Below are positions 1-9,501 of a stretch of DNA of 64,000 nt, piece by piece; the stretch's first letter is position 1, and every line of letters starts with the position of its first letter. The notes under the pieces are model-generated. The model did no database searches and had not been told where the DNA came from. It worked only from the letters and a program-made list of their open reading frames with translations. This DNA comes from Flavobacterium geliluteum (GTDB taxonomy: Bacteria; Bacteroidota; Bacteroidia; Flavobacteriales; Flavobacteriaceae), in assembly GCF_017948595.1 (NCBI RefSeq), contig NZ_JAGFBV010000004.1, positions 144,426 through 208,425 on the forward strand, written 5' to 3'. Position numbers and translations under genes: made by a program.

Positions 1-359
1 CCCACCGTGGTTTTCTTTTTAAATTCTTTTGGTAAATTATTATTTCCCGGCAAAATAAACGTATAAGGGCCCGGTAAAGCTCTTTTTAAAATCTTAAAAG
101 TAGCGGTATCAATCTGACGCACATAATCTGATAAATTGCTCAAATCATGGCAGATAAACGAAAAGTTTGCTTTTTCTAATTTAACTCCTTTAATTTTTGC
201 AATTCTTTCTAAAGCACGCGAATTGGTAATATCACAGCCCAATCCGTAAACAGTGTCTGTTGGATAAATAACTAAACCTCCGTTTTGAAGCACTTTTACA
301 ACTTTTGCAATAGCCGCTTCACTGGGTTTGTCAGGATATATTTTTATAAATTCGGCCAT
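1..359 (-). CDS. Threonylcarbamoyl-AMP synthase family protein (Sua5/YciO/YrdC), partial
   Basis: The first 119 codons of a YrdC-domain protein run off the left edge of the window. The start ATG is at 359. The hallmark [11 protein letters not shown] strand is near residue 33 and an LPGPYTFIL segment near residue 92; both belong to the nucleotide/threonine-binding fold that makes the L-threonylcarbamoyl-AMP used for t6A tRNA modification in the cytoplasm. The KxR substrate motif of the canonical enzyme is replaced by KIKG-type residues around position 55, so it could be a YciO-like paralogue rather than TsaC itself. The C-terminus is not visible. It lies downstream of pcrA on the same strand. 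Confidence 0.8.
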   Translation of the reverse strand, partial: MAEFIKIYPDKPSEAAIAKVVKVLQNGGLVIYPTDTVYGLGCDITNSRALERIAKIKGVKLEKANFSFICHDLSNLSDYVRQIDTATFKILKRALPGPYTFILPGNNNLPKEFKKKTTV

Positions 360-388
360 TTTTTATTTTTAGTTTAAAGTTTAATTTT

Positions 389-430
389 TTTCAGGTTTCA
401 AGTTGATGTTCGGTAACTTGAAACCTGAAA
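389..430 (-). terminator. Hairpin between pcrA and the YrdC gene
   Basis: Perfect 16-bp inverted repeat (389-404 with 415-430) around a 10-nt loop, placed 14 bp after the pcrA stop. An extra partial copy of the arm (cctgaaac) follows the right arm. There is no clear T-run, so termination is inferred from position and stem strength. Confidence 0.5.
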
Positions 431-443
431 CCTGAAACATTTT

Positions 444-2783
444 TTAACCTATAACATCCAATTTCGCAAATCGAAGCAATAGTTTTTTAATTCCGCCAAC
501 TTCAAATTTTATTTCGGCCTTTTTATCGGCTCCAACTCCTTCCAAATTTATTACTTCGCCTTTTCCGAAACGTTCGTGCATCACCACATTTCCTATGGTT
601 AATTTACTGTCAAATAAATTAGCGTTTGAGGAACTAGGCACATTTCCTGCAACAGGTTTTAACTTTCGAACGCTAAGATCAGACTTCGATTCGCTATCTG
701 CACTATATTTTACTGGTGGAGTTCCTCCTACCGGTTTTGCCAGTCGCAACTTTGATTTGTCGATATCGCCAAAAATATCACTGTCAATCATGGGTTTGTA
801 ACGATAATTACTTTCTGTAGGCGTTAAATATTCTAAATATTGCCCATCGATTTCTTCGATGAAGCGAGAAGGTTCGCTATCTGTAAGTTTTCCCCAACGA
901 TAGCGTGATTGTGCATACGTTAAATACGCTTGGTGCTCAGCGCGAGTCAAAGCTACGTAAAATAAACGACGTTCTTCTTCCAATTCGCTTCTGGTGCTCA
1001 TACTCATGGCACTCGGAAACAAATCTTCTTCCATACCCACCACAAAAACATGAGGAAATTCTAGTCCTTTTGCAAGGTGAATGGTCATTAACGCCACACG
1101 ATCTTCATCAGATGTATCTTTATCTAAATCTGTCGCAAGCGCTACATCTTCCATAAATTCTGATAATGCTCCTCTGGCACCGTCAATTTCTTTTTGCCCT
1201 TCAGTAAAATCTTTTATACCATTTAATAACTCCTCAATATTCTGAATTTTCGCCATTCCTTCTGGTGTGGCATCTTTTTTTAATTCCTGAACCAATCCTG
1301 TTTTTTTGGCCACATAATCGGTGATATAAAAAGCATCCTGATTTTGATCGATAACCTGAAAACTCTGAATCATGGTTACAAAATCATTCAACTTTTGCTT
1401 CGTTCCTGAATTCAGTTTTAAGTCAATTTTATCAATATTGACCATAACTTCCCAAATCGAACGTTTGTAATGATTGGCAGCAATTGTTAGTTTTTCAACA
1501 GTTGTATCTCCAATTCCACGTGCTGGATAATTGATCACACGAATCAAAGCTTCCTCATCTTTCGGATTGATGACCAAACGCAAATAACACAAAACATCCT
1601 TAATTTCTTTACGCTGATAAAAAGACAATCCGCCATAAATTCGGTACGGAATATCACGTTTTCTCAAAGCGTCCTCCATCGCACGAGATTGTGCATTGGT
1701 ACGGTATAAAATAGCAAAAGAGCCATTGTGCAATTGATTTTGCATTTTTTGTTCGAAAATAGTACTGGCTACAAAACGACCTTCTTCGGCATCGGTCAAA
1801 CTGCGATGAATTTTTATTTTCGGACCAAAATCATTTGCCGTCCATACGATTTTATCAAGTTTGGTTTTATTATGATCAATAATGGTATTGGCTGCTTCAA
1901 CAATATTTCGTGTAGAGCGGTAATTTTGTTCTAATCGAAAGGTTTTCACCCCTTCATAATCCTTCTGAAAGTTTAGAATGTTATTGATATTGGCACCACG
2001 AAACGCATAAATACTTTGCGCATCATCACCTACGACACAAATATTCTGAAATTTGTCTGATAAAGCCCTCACAATCAAATATTGAGAGTGATTGGTATCC
2101 TGGTACTCATCTACCAGAATATACCTGAAACGGTTTTGATATTTAGCCAAAACTTCTGGAAAACGAGTAAGTAATTCGTTGGTTTTCAATAATAAATCAT
2201 CAAAATCCATGGCTCCGGCTTTAAAACAGCGTTCTACATATTGCTGATAAATCTCGCCCAAACGTGGCTTTTTGGCCATCGCATCTGCCTCTTGCAATTC
2301 TGGATTATTAAAATAAGCTTTAACCGTAATCAAGCTATTTTTGTAACTCGAAATACGACCTAAAATCTGTTTGGGTTTATAAATATCACGATCGAGCTGC
2401 ATTTCTTTTATAATGGAAGAAATAAGTCGCTGTGAATCCTGCGAATCATAAATGGTAAAATTAGAAGGATAACCCAAATGCTCTGATTCTGAACGCAGAA
2501 TACGTGCAAAAATAGAGTGAAAAGTACCCATCCAAAGATTTTTTGCCTCGCTTGCTCCCACAATATCCGAAATCCTATGCTTCATTTCGCGGGCTGCTTT
2601 GTTGGTAAATGTAAGCGATAAAATGCTAAATGCATCTACGCCCTGACTCATCAAATAAGCAATTCTAATGGTTAAAACACGTGTTTTTCCCGAACCTGCA
2701 CCCGCAATAATAATCATCGGCCCATCTTTTTGTAAAACGGGTTCGCGCTGTGCCTCGTTGAGCTGGTCAATATATTTGTGCAT
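444..2783 (-). CDS. pcrA: ATP-dependent DNA helicase PcrA/UvrD (SF1)
   Basis: A 779-residue superfamily 1A helicase that unwinds DNA 3' to 5' in excision repair and replication-fork clearance. Visible motifs in order are Walker A AGAGSGKT (about residues 27-34), motif II DEYQDTN, motif III GDDAQSIYAFRGA, motif IV QNYRST, and motifs V/VI MTIHLAKGLEF and ERRLFYVALTRAE. The C-terminal Tudor-like module (GNVVMHERFGKGEV) is the one that binds RNA polymerase in PcrA and UvrD. The frame is open 40 codons upstream, but homology begins at MHKYIDQLNEAQ, so the ATG at 2783 was chosen. Full length for the family; nothing is missing. Confidence 0.93.
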   Translation of the reverse strand: MHKYIDQLNEAQREPVLQKDGPMIIIAGAGSGKTRVLTIRIAYLMSQGVDAFSILSLTFTNKAAREMKHRISDIVGASEAKNLWMGTFHSIFARILRSESEHLGYPSNFTIYDSQDSQRLISSIIKEMQLDRDIYKPKQILGRISSYKNSLITVKAYFNNPELQEADAMAKKPRLGEIYQQYVERCFKAGAMDFDDLLLKTNELLTRFPEVLAKYQNRFRYILVDEYQDTNHSQYLIVRALSDKFQNICVVGDDAQSIYAFRGANINNILNFQKDYEGVKTFRLEQNYRSTRNIVEAANTIIDHNKTKLDKIVWTANDFGPKIKIHRSLTDAEEGRFVASTIFEQKMQNQLHNGSFAILYRTNAQSRAMEDALRKRDIPYRIYGGLSFYQRKEIKDVLCYLRLVINPKDEEALIRVINYPARGIGDTTVEKLTIAANHYKRSIWEVMVNIDKIDLKLNSGTKQKLNDFVTMIQSFQVIDQNQDAFYITDYVAKKTGLVQELKKDATPEGMAKIQNIEELLNGIKDFTEGQKEIDGARGALSEFMEDVALATDLDKDTSDEDRVALMTIHLAKGLEFPHVFVVGMEEDLFPSAMSMSTRSELEEERRLFYVALTRAEHQAYLTYAQSRYRWGKLTDSEPSRFIEEIDGQYLEYLTPTESNYRYKPMIDSDIFGDIDKSKLRLAKPVGGTPPVKYSADSESKSDLSVRKLKPVAGNVPSSSNANLFDSKLTIGNVVMHERFGKGEVINLEGVGADKKAEIKFEVGGIKKLLLRFAKLDVIG

Positions 2784-3200
2784 GAAATTTTTTCTGTTTA
2801 TGCAAAAATAAGAATTTAAAAAGAAAGTTCCTAAGATACTAAGGCACTGAGATTCTAAGTTTTTATCCTGAAGTATTAAACGCTCTAAATTGTTGACTTT
2901 CATTTATTTTGAAGCCAAACAAAAGGCATTTTTTCAGGCAAAGTTCCCGCTTTCGGCTTTATCTCTCCGTTACACTTCGAGGATACCGCCTCTATCTGGG
3001 CTAGAAAACAAACAAAAGGCTTCTTTTGAAAAAGTGGCTAAGATTCTAAGATTCATTAAAGAAAAAATTAGAGGCTAAAACCTAAATAAAAATCCGCTTT
3101 TATCTGCGTTTTCGCTTTAGCGAATAAGTATATTTCACATCAAATTCAACACAATCCTAAAAAAAACTTAGAATCTTATTACCTTAGTAACTTAGCATCT
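2784..3200. repeat. Gene-free stretch with interspersed short repeats
   Basis: No credible gene. The region holds variants of one word family on both strands: aagatactaaggcactgag and gattctaag (about 2833-2858), ggctaagattctaagattc (about 3032-3054), and cttagaatcttattacct with agtaacttagcatc (about 3168-3198). It also holds an aaatccgcttttatctgcgt block followed by a small palindrome, cgctttagcg (about 3090-3125). The pattern resembles dispersed intergenic repeats common in Flavobacterium genomes; that attribution is from memory, not from a search. Confidence 0.5.
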
Positions 3201-3968
3201 TTATTTATAAAAAATATCATAAGCAAAACGAATCAATGTCCCGATTACCACCACCAAAAAGAAGATTCTGATAAAACCGTTTCCTTTGTTTATCGCCAAC
3301 TTAGCGCCTAGCCAGCCTCCAAAAGCATTACTTGCGGCCATGGGTATAGCAATGGCCCAAATAATTTTTCCTTTAGAGAGAAACAAACAAATCGAACCAA
3401 AATTGGTAGCCAAGTTGACCATTTTAGCATTCGCGGAAGCGTGTAAAAAGTCAAAACCCATTAAAGCGATAAAAGCGACTACTAAAAAACTTCCGGTTCC
3501 AGGGCCAATAAATCCGTCATAAAAACCAATAACGATACTGATAAGAACAGCATATAAAATTTGTGTTGCAGGCGACATGTCTTTTGCTTCATGTTGTCCA
3601 AAATTTTTCTTAGCATACGTATAGACAAGTAAAAGTGATAATACGACTAATAAAAGCGGTTTCATAAAATCATTGCTCACATGAGTTAGTAAAGTAGAAC
3701 CCAAAAAAGCAGATGGAACGGCCAAAAGCATCATAATTAACAATATTTTCCACTGGATAACGACTTTTTTTAAATATTGAAAGGCCGCAAAAGCGGTTCC
3801 GCTAAAAGCAGGTATCTTTAATGAACCAATTACGGTAGAAACGGGTAAATTTGGCAATAAAATCAGTCCCATTGGTGTCTGAATCAATCCTCCGCCACCC
3901 ACAATCGCATCAATAAATCCTGCTGCAAAAGCAGCTAAACAAAGCAAAAATATGATATAGGTTTCCAT
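3201..3968 (-). CDS. TauE/SafE-family membrane permease (sulfite exporter-like)
   Basis: A 255-residue, largely hydrophobic protein with about eight predicted membrane segments. The N-terminal AFAAGFIDAIVGGGGLIQTP and the internal repeat GFYDGFIGPGTGSFL form the two-fold repeated signature of TauE/SafE anion permeases, which move sulfite, sulfoacetate or related organosulfur anions across the inner membrane. The start ATG is at 3968. It is a single-gene unit with intergenic space on both sides, so context does not reveal the substrate. Length is normal for the family. Confidence 0.85.
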   Translation of the reverse strand: METYIIFLLCLAAFAAGFIDAIVGGGGLIQTPMGLILLPNLPVSTVIGSLKIPAFSGTAFAAFQYLKKVVIQWKILLIMMLLAVPSAFLGSTLLTHVSNDFMKPLLLVVLSLLLVYTYAKKNFGQHEAKDMSPATQILYAVLISIVIGFYDGFIGPGTGSFLVVAFIALMGFDFLHASANAKMVNLATNFGSICLFLSKGKIIWAIAIPMAASNAFGGWLGAKLAINKGNGFIRIFFLVVVIGTLIRFAYDIFYK

Positions 3969-4092
3969 TTCTATTGGTTATCAGGAGGTTTTGAAAGTCG
4001 TGTACAAAAGTAGGTTTACAATTTGTTTATTACAATAAATTTAATGTGGATTTGTCGTCAAAAAGTATATTTTTGTTGAAAATATTTAGAAA

Positions 4093-4614
4093 ATGGATTT
4101 TACAAGAATTATAGAATTGGCCAGCTACACTTTACCCGCCATCGTCACCGGATTTGTAGCGTATAGTTTTTTTGAATTACACATTAAAAACAACGATAAA
4201 AAACGTGCGTTTCTTTTAAACAAGCAATCGCATTCAGAATCATTACCCATACGTTTGCAGGCCTACGAGCGCATGACACTGTATCTTGAGCGTATCAACC
4301 TAACTAAATTATTGATTAGAATCACGCCAATTTCTACTGAAAAACACGATTACGAAAACTTTGTAATTGACCAAATAGAACAAGAATTTGAACACAATCT
4401 GACACAGCAAATCTATATGTCTGATGAATGCTGGACGATCATTACAACTGCTAAAAATTCGACAATACAGATCATCCGCAAAGCTGCTATGAGTGATCGA
4501 GTTGACAGCGCAGACAAACTACGCGAAGTGATTTTGAATGATTTATTAGAAAAACAATCACCAAGCAATGCGGCTCTGGCGTATATTAAGAATGAGGTTT
4601 CTGATTTATGGTAG
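4093..4614 (+). CDS. Conserved flavobacterial membrane-anchored protein (DUF7935-like)
   Basis: A 173-residue protein with one N-terminal hydrophobic segment (about residues 10-30) followed by a soluble, charged helical domain containing LPIRLQAYERM and LYLERINLTKLL. It resembles a family restricted to Bacteroidota that is often labelled DUF7935; no function is known to me. A TATTTTTG -7 box at 4068-4075 lies 17 bp before the ATG, but the TTTG at 4051 is too close to be an ideal -33 element. It is convergent with the patatin gene downstream. Confidence 0.7.
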   Translation: MDFTRIIELASYTLPAIVTGFVAYSFFELHIKNNDKKRAFLLNKQSHSESLPIRLQAYERMTLYLERINLTKLLIRITPISTEKHDYENFVIDQIEQEFEHNLTQQIYMSDECWTIITTAKNSTIQIIRKAAMSDRVDSADKLREVILNDLLEKQSPSNAALAYIKNEVSDLW

Positions 4615-4642
4615 CCGTGACTATATAAATTTTAGAATGTCG

Positions 4643-4689
4643 ATTTTAGATTTAAAAACTACGTATCAATTTACTCTAAAATCTAAAAT
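4643..4689. terminator. AT-rich inverted repeat between convergent genes
   Basis: An 11-bp inverted repeat (ATTTTAGATTT at 4643-4653 with AAATCTAAAAT at 4679-4689) lies between the convergent 4093-4614 and 4689-5591 genes and reaches the patatin stop codon. Its position suggests a bidirectional terminator. The same aatctaaaat words recur before recG and before the RND pump. Confidence 0.4.
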
Positions 4690-5591
4690 TAAACTTTATT
4701 ATCACTCATGATTTCAGATTTATTCTGAGCATATTCATACCCTTGATCCCACCATTTTTTCATTACTTCTTTGTTAAAAATTAATGCATTATTGGTTAGT
4801 TTTGTAGGTGTGTAATATAAATTTAATTTTACATTTTTGTTGTTTGCTATAAGTTTTCCTATAGCAATGTCGTGTTTTTCGACCTGATCTAGGGCAATTC
4901 GAAATAAATCAATCATGAGAGAAAACGGGTTTCTACCAATAACTGTTTTGTCCATATTGACCTCTGTTTCTAAGATAATTACGTCTATTTCAGTGGCTCC
5001 GCGATTGATTGCTTCTCGAATAGGTACCAAACTAGAAAATCCTCCATCTCCGTATTCGAAGTTGTCTTTGGTTACCAAACTCATAAAGGGAACATAATTG
5101 CTGGAGATCCAGGACCATTCGCAAAATTCTTCGTATGTACAATCTTTTATGGATTTGTATTCTGATTCGTTTTTGGTAAAATTCGTGACCGTAATTACGA
5201 CATCTTTGTTTGTTTTTTTTAGCTTATTAAAATCAGATAAAGAAAAATTGTCTTTTATGTAATTTCGTAATCCTTTGCTTTCTCCAAAAGTTCGTTTTCC
5301 CTTAAAAAATTGTCGTAAAACGTTAAAGTGATTGATCGTTACAATATCAACTCCGTCTTTGTTTTTGACTACAAACGGGCAGATATTAAAGATTTTACTC
5401 ATGCTGACATTGGTGTACACCCAATGGATTTTGGTAATCTGGCCAAGCGCCAAATGCGGAATAAGTAAACTTCCTGTAGAGGTTCCCAAAAATAAGTCGT
5501 ATTCGTGTTTTTTTTCTTCAATCAAATATTGTGCAACACCACCTGCGAACGCACCTTTGCTGCCACCACCAGAAATAACCAATGCTCTCAT
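4689..5591 (-). CDS. Patatin-like phospholipase
   Basis: A 300-residue patatin-fold serine acyl hydrolase. The N-terminus MRALVISGGGSKGAFAGG contains the glycine-rich oxyanion loop. GTSTGS (about residues 37-42) is the GxSxG nucleophile elbow, and YGDGGF (about residues 178-183) carries the Asp of the Ser-Asp dyad. There is no signal peptide, so it probably acts in the cytoplasm on membrane lipids or acyl esters. It is a monocistronic unit beside the M1 aminopeptidase gene. The natural substrate cannot be read from sequence. Confidence 0.87.
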   Translation of the reverse strand: MRALVISGGGSKGAFAGGVAQYLIEEKKHEYDLFLGTSTGSLLIPHLALGQITKIHWVYTNVSMSKIFNICPFVVKNKDGVDIVTINHFNVLRQFFKGKRTFGESKGLRNYIKDNFSLSDFNKLKKTNKDVVITVTNFTKNESEYKSIKDCTYEEFCEWSWISSNYVPFMSLVTKDNFEYGDGGFSSLVPIREAINRGATEIDVIILETEVNMDKTVIGRNPFSLMIDLFRIALDQVEKHDIAIGKLIANNKNVKLNLYYTPTKLTNNALIFNKEVMKKWWDQGYEYAQNKSEIMSDNKV

Positions 5592-5644
5592 AAATGTATA
5601 GTAGGTTTTTATAGAAAATTAGAGATAGATTTTTTATTAATTTT

Positions 5645-7705
5645 TTACTCTTTCAATAAACGATTCAGCTGAAATTGTTCATCGGGGTTCAAATTAGTCA
5701 AAATTCTTTCAAATGAAACACGATTATCTGAATTTTTCAATAAAAGGCGAATAGTATCTCGGCCAAATTTAGAAAATTGCCACATGTGATGCGTGGTGGC
5801 ACTCACTAAATTTGATAAAACCTGATCGTTTATTATTTTAAAAGCAATTAATTTTTCAAGAGCATTTTGTCGTGTAGTGGCCTCATACTTTGTCGATGAA
5901 AACCCAATCAGTTCATCTGCCAATGATTTTGGATTTTCAGAATAATTGGACGTTGATAATGCCAGAGAAAGCCATAAAGTTCTCAGATTGTAATCATTAA
6001 AACCAATCCAGTTTTGAGATTTATCCAAATATTCTTTTTGATGATTCGGGAAGTTTTTCCATAGCCAGTACAAAGCAACTTCTTGCGTTTGATAGGATTT
6101 ATCCTCAAGCAAGGTTTCGTATTCGGCTCTAAAATCTTCCGGAATTTTTGTTAATGTTGCGGCAACAGTTTGACGAATTTGAATATTATTAGTCTGCAAA
6201 GCCAGTTGTAACAATGATTTTTTTGCGTCATATTTCTCGCTCTCTAATTGATCGACAATAGCTTCTTTTACTGACTGATAAACAGCCGATTTTAAAGTTT
6301 TTATAAAAAAATCTTGCTTCTCATTCAGAGGAGTTTTCTTTAATTTATCGACTTCAAGGCGTACCTGAATCGATTTGTTTTTGCTTAGCAAAGCGTTGGC
6401 TGTCGCAGTATCAAAAACGGTAGATTCGAGCCATGTTTTTTGAAATTTATCGACATCAAAATCAGAGACTTTTTTTATTTCATCAAAAAAATTAGAAGTA
6501 TTTACCGTTTGATAAGCGTATTTTTTTAAGTAACTTTTTATTGCTTTTTTAAAAGCCTTGTCACCAATAGATTCGTGTAAGACAAATAAAGTCCAGGCGC
6601 CTTTTTCATAAAATGTAAGCGAACTTGCCTTTGCATTCAAAACGGGAACAGTATCGGTACGCGAAGCAAATTTTAACTGCTGTGCCGTTTCATATAATTT
6701 CGAATAAAAATAATCATCGCCATAAATATCACGTTCGGCAAGCAAAGCAAAATAGGTTGCAAAACCTTCCTGAAGCCAATGATGCGTACTGCTTTCGGCT
6801 GTTATCAAATCGCCAAACCAGTGATGCGCCAATTCATGAGCATCAACATTGGTGTAGTTTCGATCTGCAAAACCTATCGAATCTACTACATATCGGGTTG
6901 CGAAAAGTGTAGTTGTCGTATTTTCCATTCCCGCATACAAAAAATCCCGAACCGGAATTTGTCTGTTAATTTGCCACGGATATTTAACCCCTATTTCTTT
7001 TTCGAGGAAATCAAAAATACGTTTTGAATACCGATAAGTTGATTCAAAACGAGTTGTATCTTTATTTTCTAAATAATATTCTAAAGGAATTTTAGAGTTT
7101 GATTTGAACTCTTTTTTATCAAATTTGCCGATCGCAAGCATTAACAAATAAGAGCTCATCGGATTTTCCATCACATATTGCCACTGTATTTGATTGCCGT
7201 TTTCAACTCTATTTTTTAAAATTCCGTTTGAAATAACCTCATAATTTTTGTCGAAAATAATTCTCAAATTAAAAATCACTTTTTCTTTCACATCATCAAA
7301 ACTAGGAAACCAATTGCTCGTGTACCTGCCTTGTCCCTGCGTCCAGATCTGAACATCATCGTTTTCTATAGTAACAAAATACAAAGCCTGTTTTGGTTTT
7401 ACGCTGTAGCTAAAAGTCAAATGATTTTTACCTTTATCAAAAGATGAAACGAGCAGCAATTGTTTGCCTGTATTGATGAATGGAATATCCTTATGATCCA
7501 GCTGAACATCGGTAAACTCCATATTCTGCGCATCAATTTTGATGGTGTCAAGGGCTTTTAACACTTCAAATTCATAATCTATACTACCTGAAACCTGTTT
7601 TTCTCTGGGATTTATTTGTAGTTGTCCTGAAACAGACTTGAAATCAACAAATTGGGTTTGCTGCGAAAATGCAAAACTCGTAATAAAAAGAAAAAGGTAT
7701 TTCAT
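5645..7705 (-). CDS. Secreted M1-family metallo-aminopeptidase
   Basis: A 686-residue zinc peptidase with a signal peptide (MKYLFLFITSFAFSQ). The GAMEN-type substrate loop appears as GMENTT. The zinc site is HELAHHW followed 18 residues later by the third ligand in LQEGFATYFA, as in gluzincin M1 enzymes. The C-terminal half is the usual all-helical repeat domain. It would trim N-terminal residues from peptides in the periplasm or outside the cell. A good promoter (7731-7757) lies directly upstream. It is transcribed divergently from the ATP-pyrophosphatase gene at 7773. Confidence 0.88.
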   Translation of the reverse strand: MKYLFLFITSFAFSQQTQFVDFKSVSGQLQINPREKQVSGSIDYEFEVLKALDTIKIDAQNMEFTDVQLDHKDIPFINTGKQLLLVSSFDKGKNHLTFSYSVKPKQALYFVTIENDDVQIWTQGQGRYTSNWFPSFDDVKEKVIFNLRIIFDKNYEVISNGILKNRVENGNQIQWQYVMENPMSSYLLMLAIGKFDKKEFKSNSKIPLEYYLENKDTTRFESTYRYSKRIFDFLEKEIGVKYPWQINRQIPVRDFLYAGMENTTTTLFATRYVVDSIGFADRNYTNVDAHELAHHWFGDLITAESSTHHWLQEGFATYFALLAERDIYGDDYFYSKLYETAQQLKFASRTDTVPVLNAKASSLTFYEKGAWTLFVLHESIGDKAFKKAIKSYLKKYAYQTVNTSNFFDEIKKVSDFDVDKFQKTWLESTVFDTATANALLSKNKSIQVRLEVDKLKKTPLNEKQDFFIKTLKSAVYQSVKEAIVDQLESEKYDAKKSLLQLALQTNNIQIRQTVAATLTKIPEDFRAEYETLLEDKSYQTQEVALYWLWKNFPNHQKEYLDKSQNWIGFNDYNLRTLWLSLALSTSNYSENPKSLADELIGFSSTKYEATTRQNALEKLIAFKIINDQVLSNLVSATTHHMWQFSKFGRDTIRLLLKNSDNRVSFERILTNLNPDEQFQLNRLLKE

Positions 7706-7730
7706 TGAAAATAAATTAGTGCCAATTTTC

Positions 7731-7757
7731 CAAAGTTACAAAGGTTTTACCAACAAA
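7731..7757 (-). promoter_or_regulatory. Bacteroidota-type promoter for the M1 aminopeptidase
   Basis: On the minus strand, TTTG (7757-7754), 15 bp, then TAACTTTG (7738-7731), which matches the TAnnTTTG -7 consensus exactly. The predicted transcription start is about 20 nt before the ATG at 7705. The spacing is slightly short. Confidence 0.55.
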
Positions 7758-7772
7758 TCGAATGAAATTTGT

Positions 7773-8546
7773 ATGTTTACAATAGAAAATTATATCAGCG
7801 TGTCAACACCCAAAAAAGCATTATTTAACTGGAGTAGCGGAAAAGATTCTGCTCTTACATTGTACAAAATTTTACAGAATTCAGATTTTAAAATCGAATA
7901 TTTATTGACGAGTGTGAATCAGCAGTATCAGCGAATTTCGATGCACGGCGTTCGTGTTGAACTATTAAAAGCACAAGCCAAAAGTATCGGTTTACCGCTA
8001 AAAATCATGCAAATTCCCGAAATGCCAACTATGGAAGTTTATGAGAATGTCATGACCGAAACTTTGACAGAATTGAAGACACAAGGAATTACACATTCGG
8101 TTTTTGGAGATATTTTTTTGGAAGATTTGCGCAAATACCGCGAAGATAAATTAGCCACATTAGGTTTTGAAGGCGTTTTTCCTCTTTGGAAGATCCCTAC
8201 TAATCATTTGATTCAGGAATTTATTTCGTTAGGATTTAAAACCATTGTAGTTTGTGTTAATGAGCGATATCTGGACAAAAGTTTTGTGGGTAGAATAATT
8301 GATCAGGATTTTATTAATGATCTACCCGAAAATGTAGATGTTTGCGGCGAAAACGGCGAATTTCATACCTTTACGTTTGATGGTCCTATTTTTTCAGAAC
8401 CCATTAAATTTGAAATTGGAGAAATCGTGTATCGAAAATATGAAAAACCGAAAAACGAAGACTCGTCCAATACGGCTTGCGATACAAATGCCAGCGATGC
8501 TTTTGATTTTGGATTTTGGTATTGCGATTTAATTGAGTTAAAATGA
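7773..8546 (+). CDS. Dph6-related ATP pyrophosphatase (adenine nucleotide alpha hydrolase family)
   Basis: A 257-residue protein with an N-type ATP-pyrophosphatase PP-loop (FNWSSGKDSALTLYK, about residues 18-32) and the downstream diphthine-ammonia-ligase-type segment GDIFLEDLRKYRE. In archaea and eukaryotes this fold amidates diphthine; bacteria lack diphthamide, so the bacterial homologue has another, unknown amidation or adenylation role. The ATG at 7773 was taken, but an in-frame GTG at 7800 gives a start closer to the PP-loop that fits the family as well. Its stop overlaps the start of the next gene, implying translational coupling. Confidence 0.8.
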   Translation: MFTIENYISVSTPKKALFNWSSGKDSALTLYKILQNSDFKIEYLLTSVNQQYQRISMHGVRVELLKAQAKSIGLPLKIMQIPEMPTMEVYENVMTETLTELKTQGITHSVFGDIFLEDLRKYREDKLATLGFEGVFPLWKIPTNHLIQEFISLGFKTIVVCVNERYLDKSFVGRIIDQDFINDLPENVDVCGENGEFHTFTFDGPIFSEPIKFEIGEIVYRKYEKPKNEDSSNTACDTNASDAFDFGFWYCDLIELK

Positions 8547-8944
8547 TGACATTAAGATTTAAAACATTTTGTAATTTTATTTTAGTAATTGGCATTGCAT
8601 TTCTTTTTCAAAGTTGTTGGGTTAGCAGATGTAAAAGGCCTAAAATAGTAGGGTACATTTATGATTCTATTACTCGAAAACCCATTGAAAATTGTAAAGT
8701 TGGAGAAGGTCTAACGGACCAGAACGGTTATTTTCAACTGAAAGAATTGCGATATTCACAATTTACATTTGCAGGTTTTGAAGCCCCATCATTAATGGTA
8801 AATGAGCCTGTTAATAAAGAAGGTTACCAAAAAAAAGCTATAGAATTATTCAACCCTTTTGGTGGTGGGATAAAAAAAGGCGCTTTGCATAACGCTGATA
8901 CTATTTTTTTGAGTAAATCAGAAATAATACCTGATTTTAAGTGA
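8543..8944 (+). CDS. Small lipoprotein with carboxypeptidase-regulatory-like fold
   Basis: A 133-residue predicted lipoprotein. The signal peptide ends in the lipobox FQSC (about residue 26). It is followed by a beta-rich segment (VGYIYDSITRKPIENCKV, then GLTDQNGYFQL) with the pattern of the CarboxypepD_reg/transthyretin-like domain. The ATG overlaps the upstream stop (ATGATGA), so it is co-translated with the ATP-pyrophosphatase gene; a second ATG three bases later is equally possible. A role in the envelope is likely, but no specific function is visible. Confidence 0.7.
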   Translation: MMTLRFKTFCNFILVIGIAFLFQSCWVSRCKRPKIVGYIYDSITRKPIENCKVGEGLTDQNGYFQLKELRYSQFTFAGFEAPSLMVNEPVNKEGYQKKAIELFNPFGGGIKKGALHNADTIFLSKSEIIPDFK

Positions 8945-8986
8945 TTTAATATTTTATAGTAATACAAATCTAAAAACTAAAGTGTT

Positions 8987-9493
8987 ATGCCATTAAAAGA
9001 GAAAAGTCCAGAAATAAAAAAAATACTATTATTTTTAGATGAAATAGGACTGCAAACCATTGAAAAAAAACTAGAAAACACATTTTTACCGGGACTTAGT
9101 TTAGGTCCAGATTGTCTTTATATCGATTTTGAAAAATTATTGTATCCTGGCGATATTTTGCATGAAGCAGGACACATGGCCGTTGCAACCTCCGAAGAAA
9201 GAAAATTGGCAGGTACTCACGAAATGTCGCAAGAATGGCCTCCACAGAGTGAAGAGATTGGCGCAATTCTCTGGTCATTTGCGGCAGCAAATCATCTAAA
9301 ATTACCACTCGAATTTGTATTTCATCCTAATGGCTATAAAAATGCATCAGATTGGTTTATTTCTAACTTTAGTAGTAAAAATTACATCGGATTGCCTTTC
9401 CTTCAATGGATTGGATTAACGTTGGGAGAGGAAAAAGCATTAGAAGAAAAAAAAGAATCTTTTCCTGTAATGCAAAAATGGTTGAGAGATTAA
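8987..9493 (+). CDS. Conserved hypothetical protein with zincin-like HEAGH motif
   Basis: A 168-residue soluble protein, not assigned to a named family. The segment GDILHEAGHMAV (about residues 56-67) is an HExxH motif embedded in hydrophobic residues, as in zinc metallopeptidases, and HE occurs again shortly after (AGTHEMSQEWPPQSEE), with acidic residues that could be further ligands. No signal peptide or membrane segment is seen. It lies 42 bp after the lipoprotein gene and probably belongs to the same transcript. Peptidase activity is an inference from the motif alone. Confidence 0.6.
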   Translation: MPLKEKSPEIKKILLFLDEIGLQTIEKKLENTFLPGLSLGPDCLYIDFEKLLYPGDILHEAGHMAVATSEERKLAGTHEMSQEWPPQSEEIGAILWSFAAANHLKLPLEFVFHPNGYKNASDWFISNFSSKNYIGLPFLQWIGLTLGEEKALEEKKESFPVMQKWLRD

Positions 9494-9501
9494 GCGCTTT
9501 T

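Noticed and set aside
2784..2903. N-terminal extension of pcrA by 40 codons
   Set aside because: The extension has no helicase similarity and falls in a repeat-rich region; homology begins exactly at MHKYIDQLNEAQ.
2890..3078. 62-codon open frame between pcrA and the permease gene
   Set aside because: It lies over interspersed repeats and has repetitive low-information composition; no support for a real gene.
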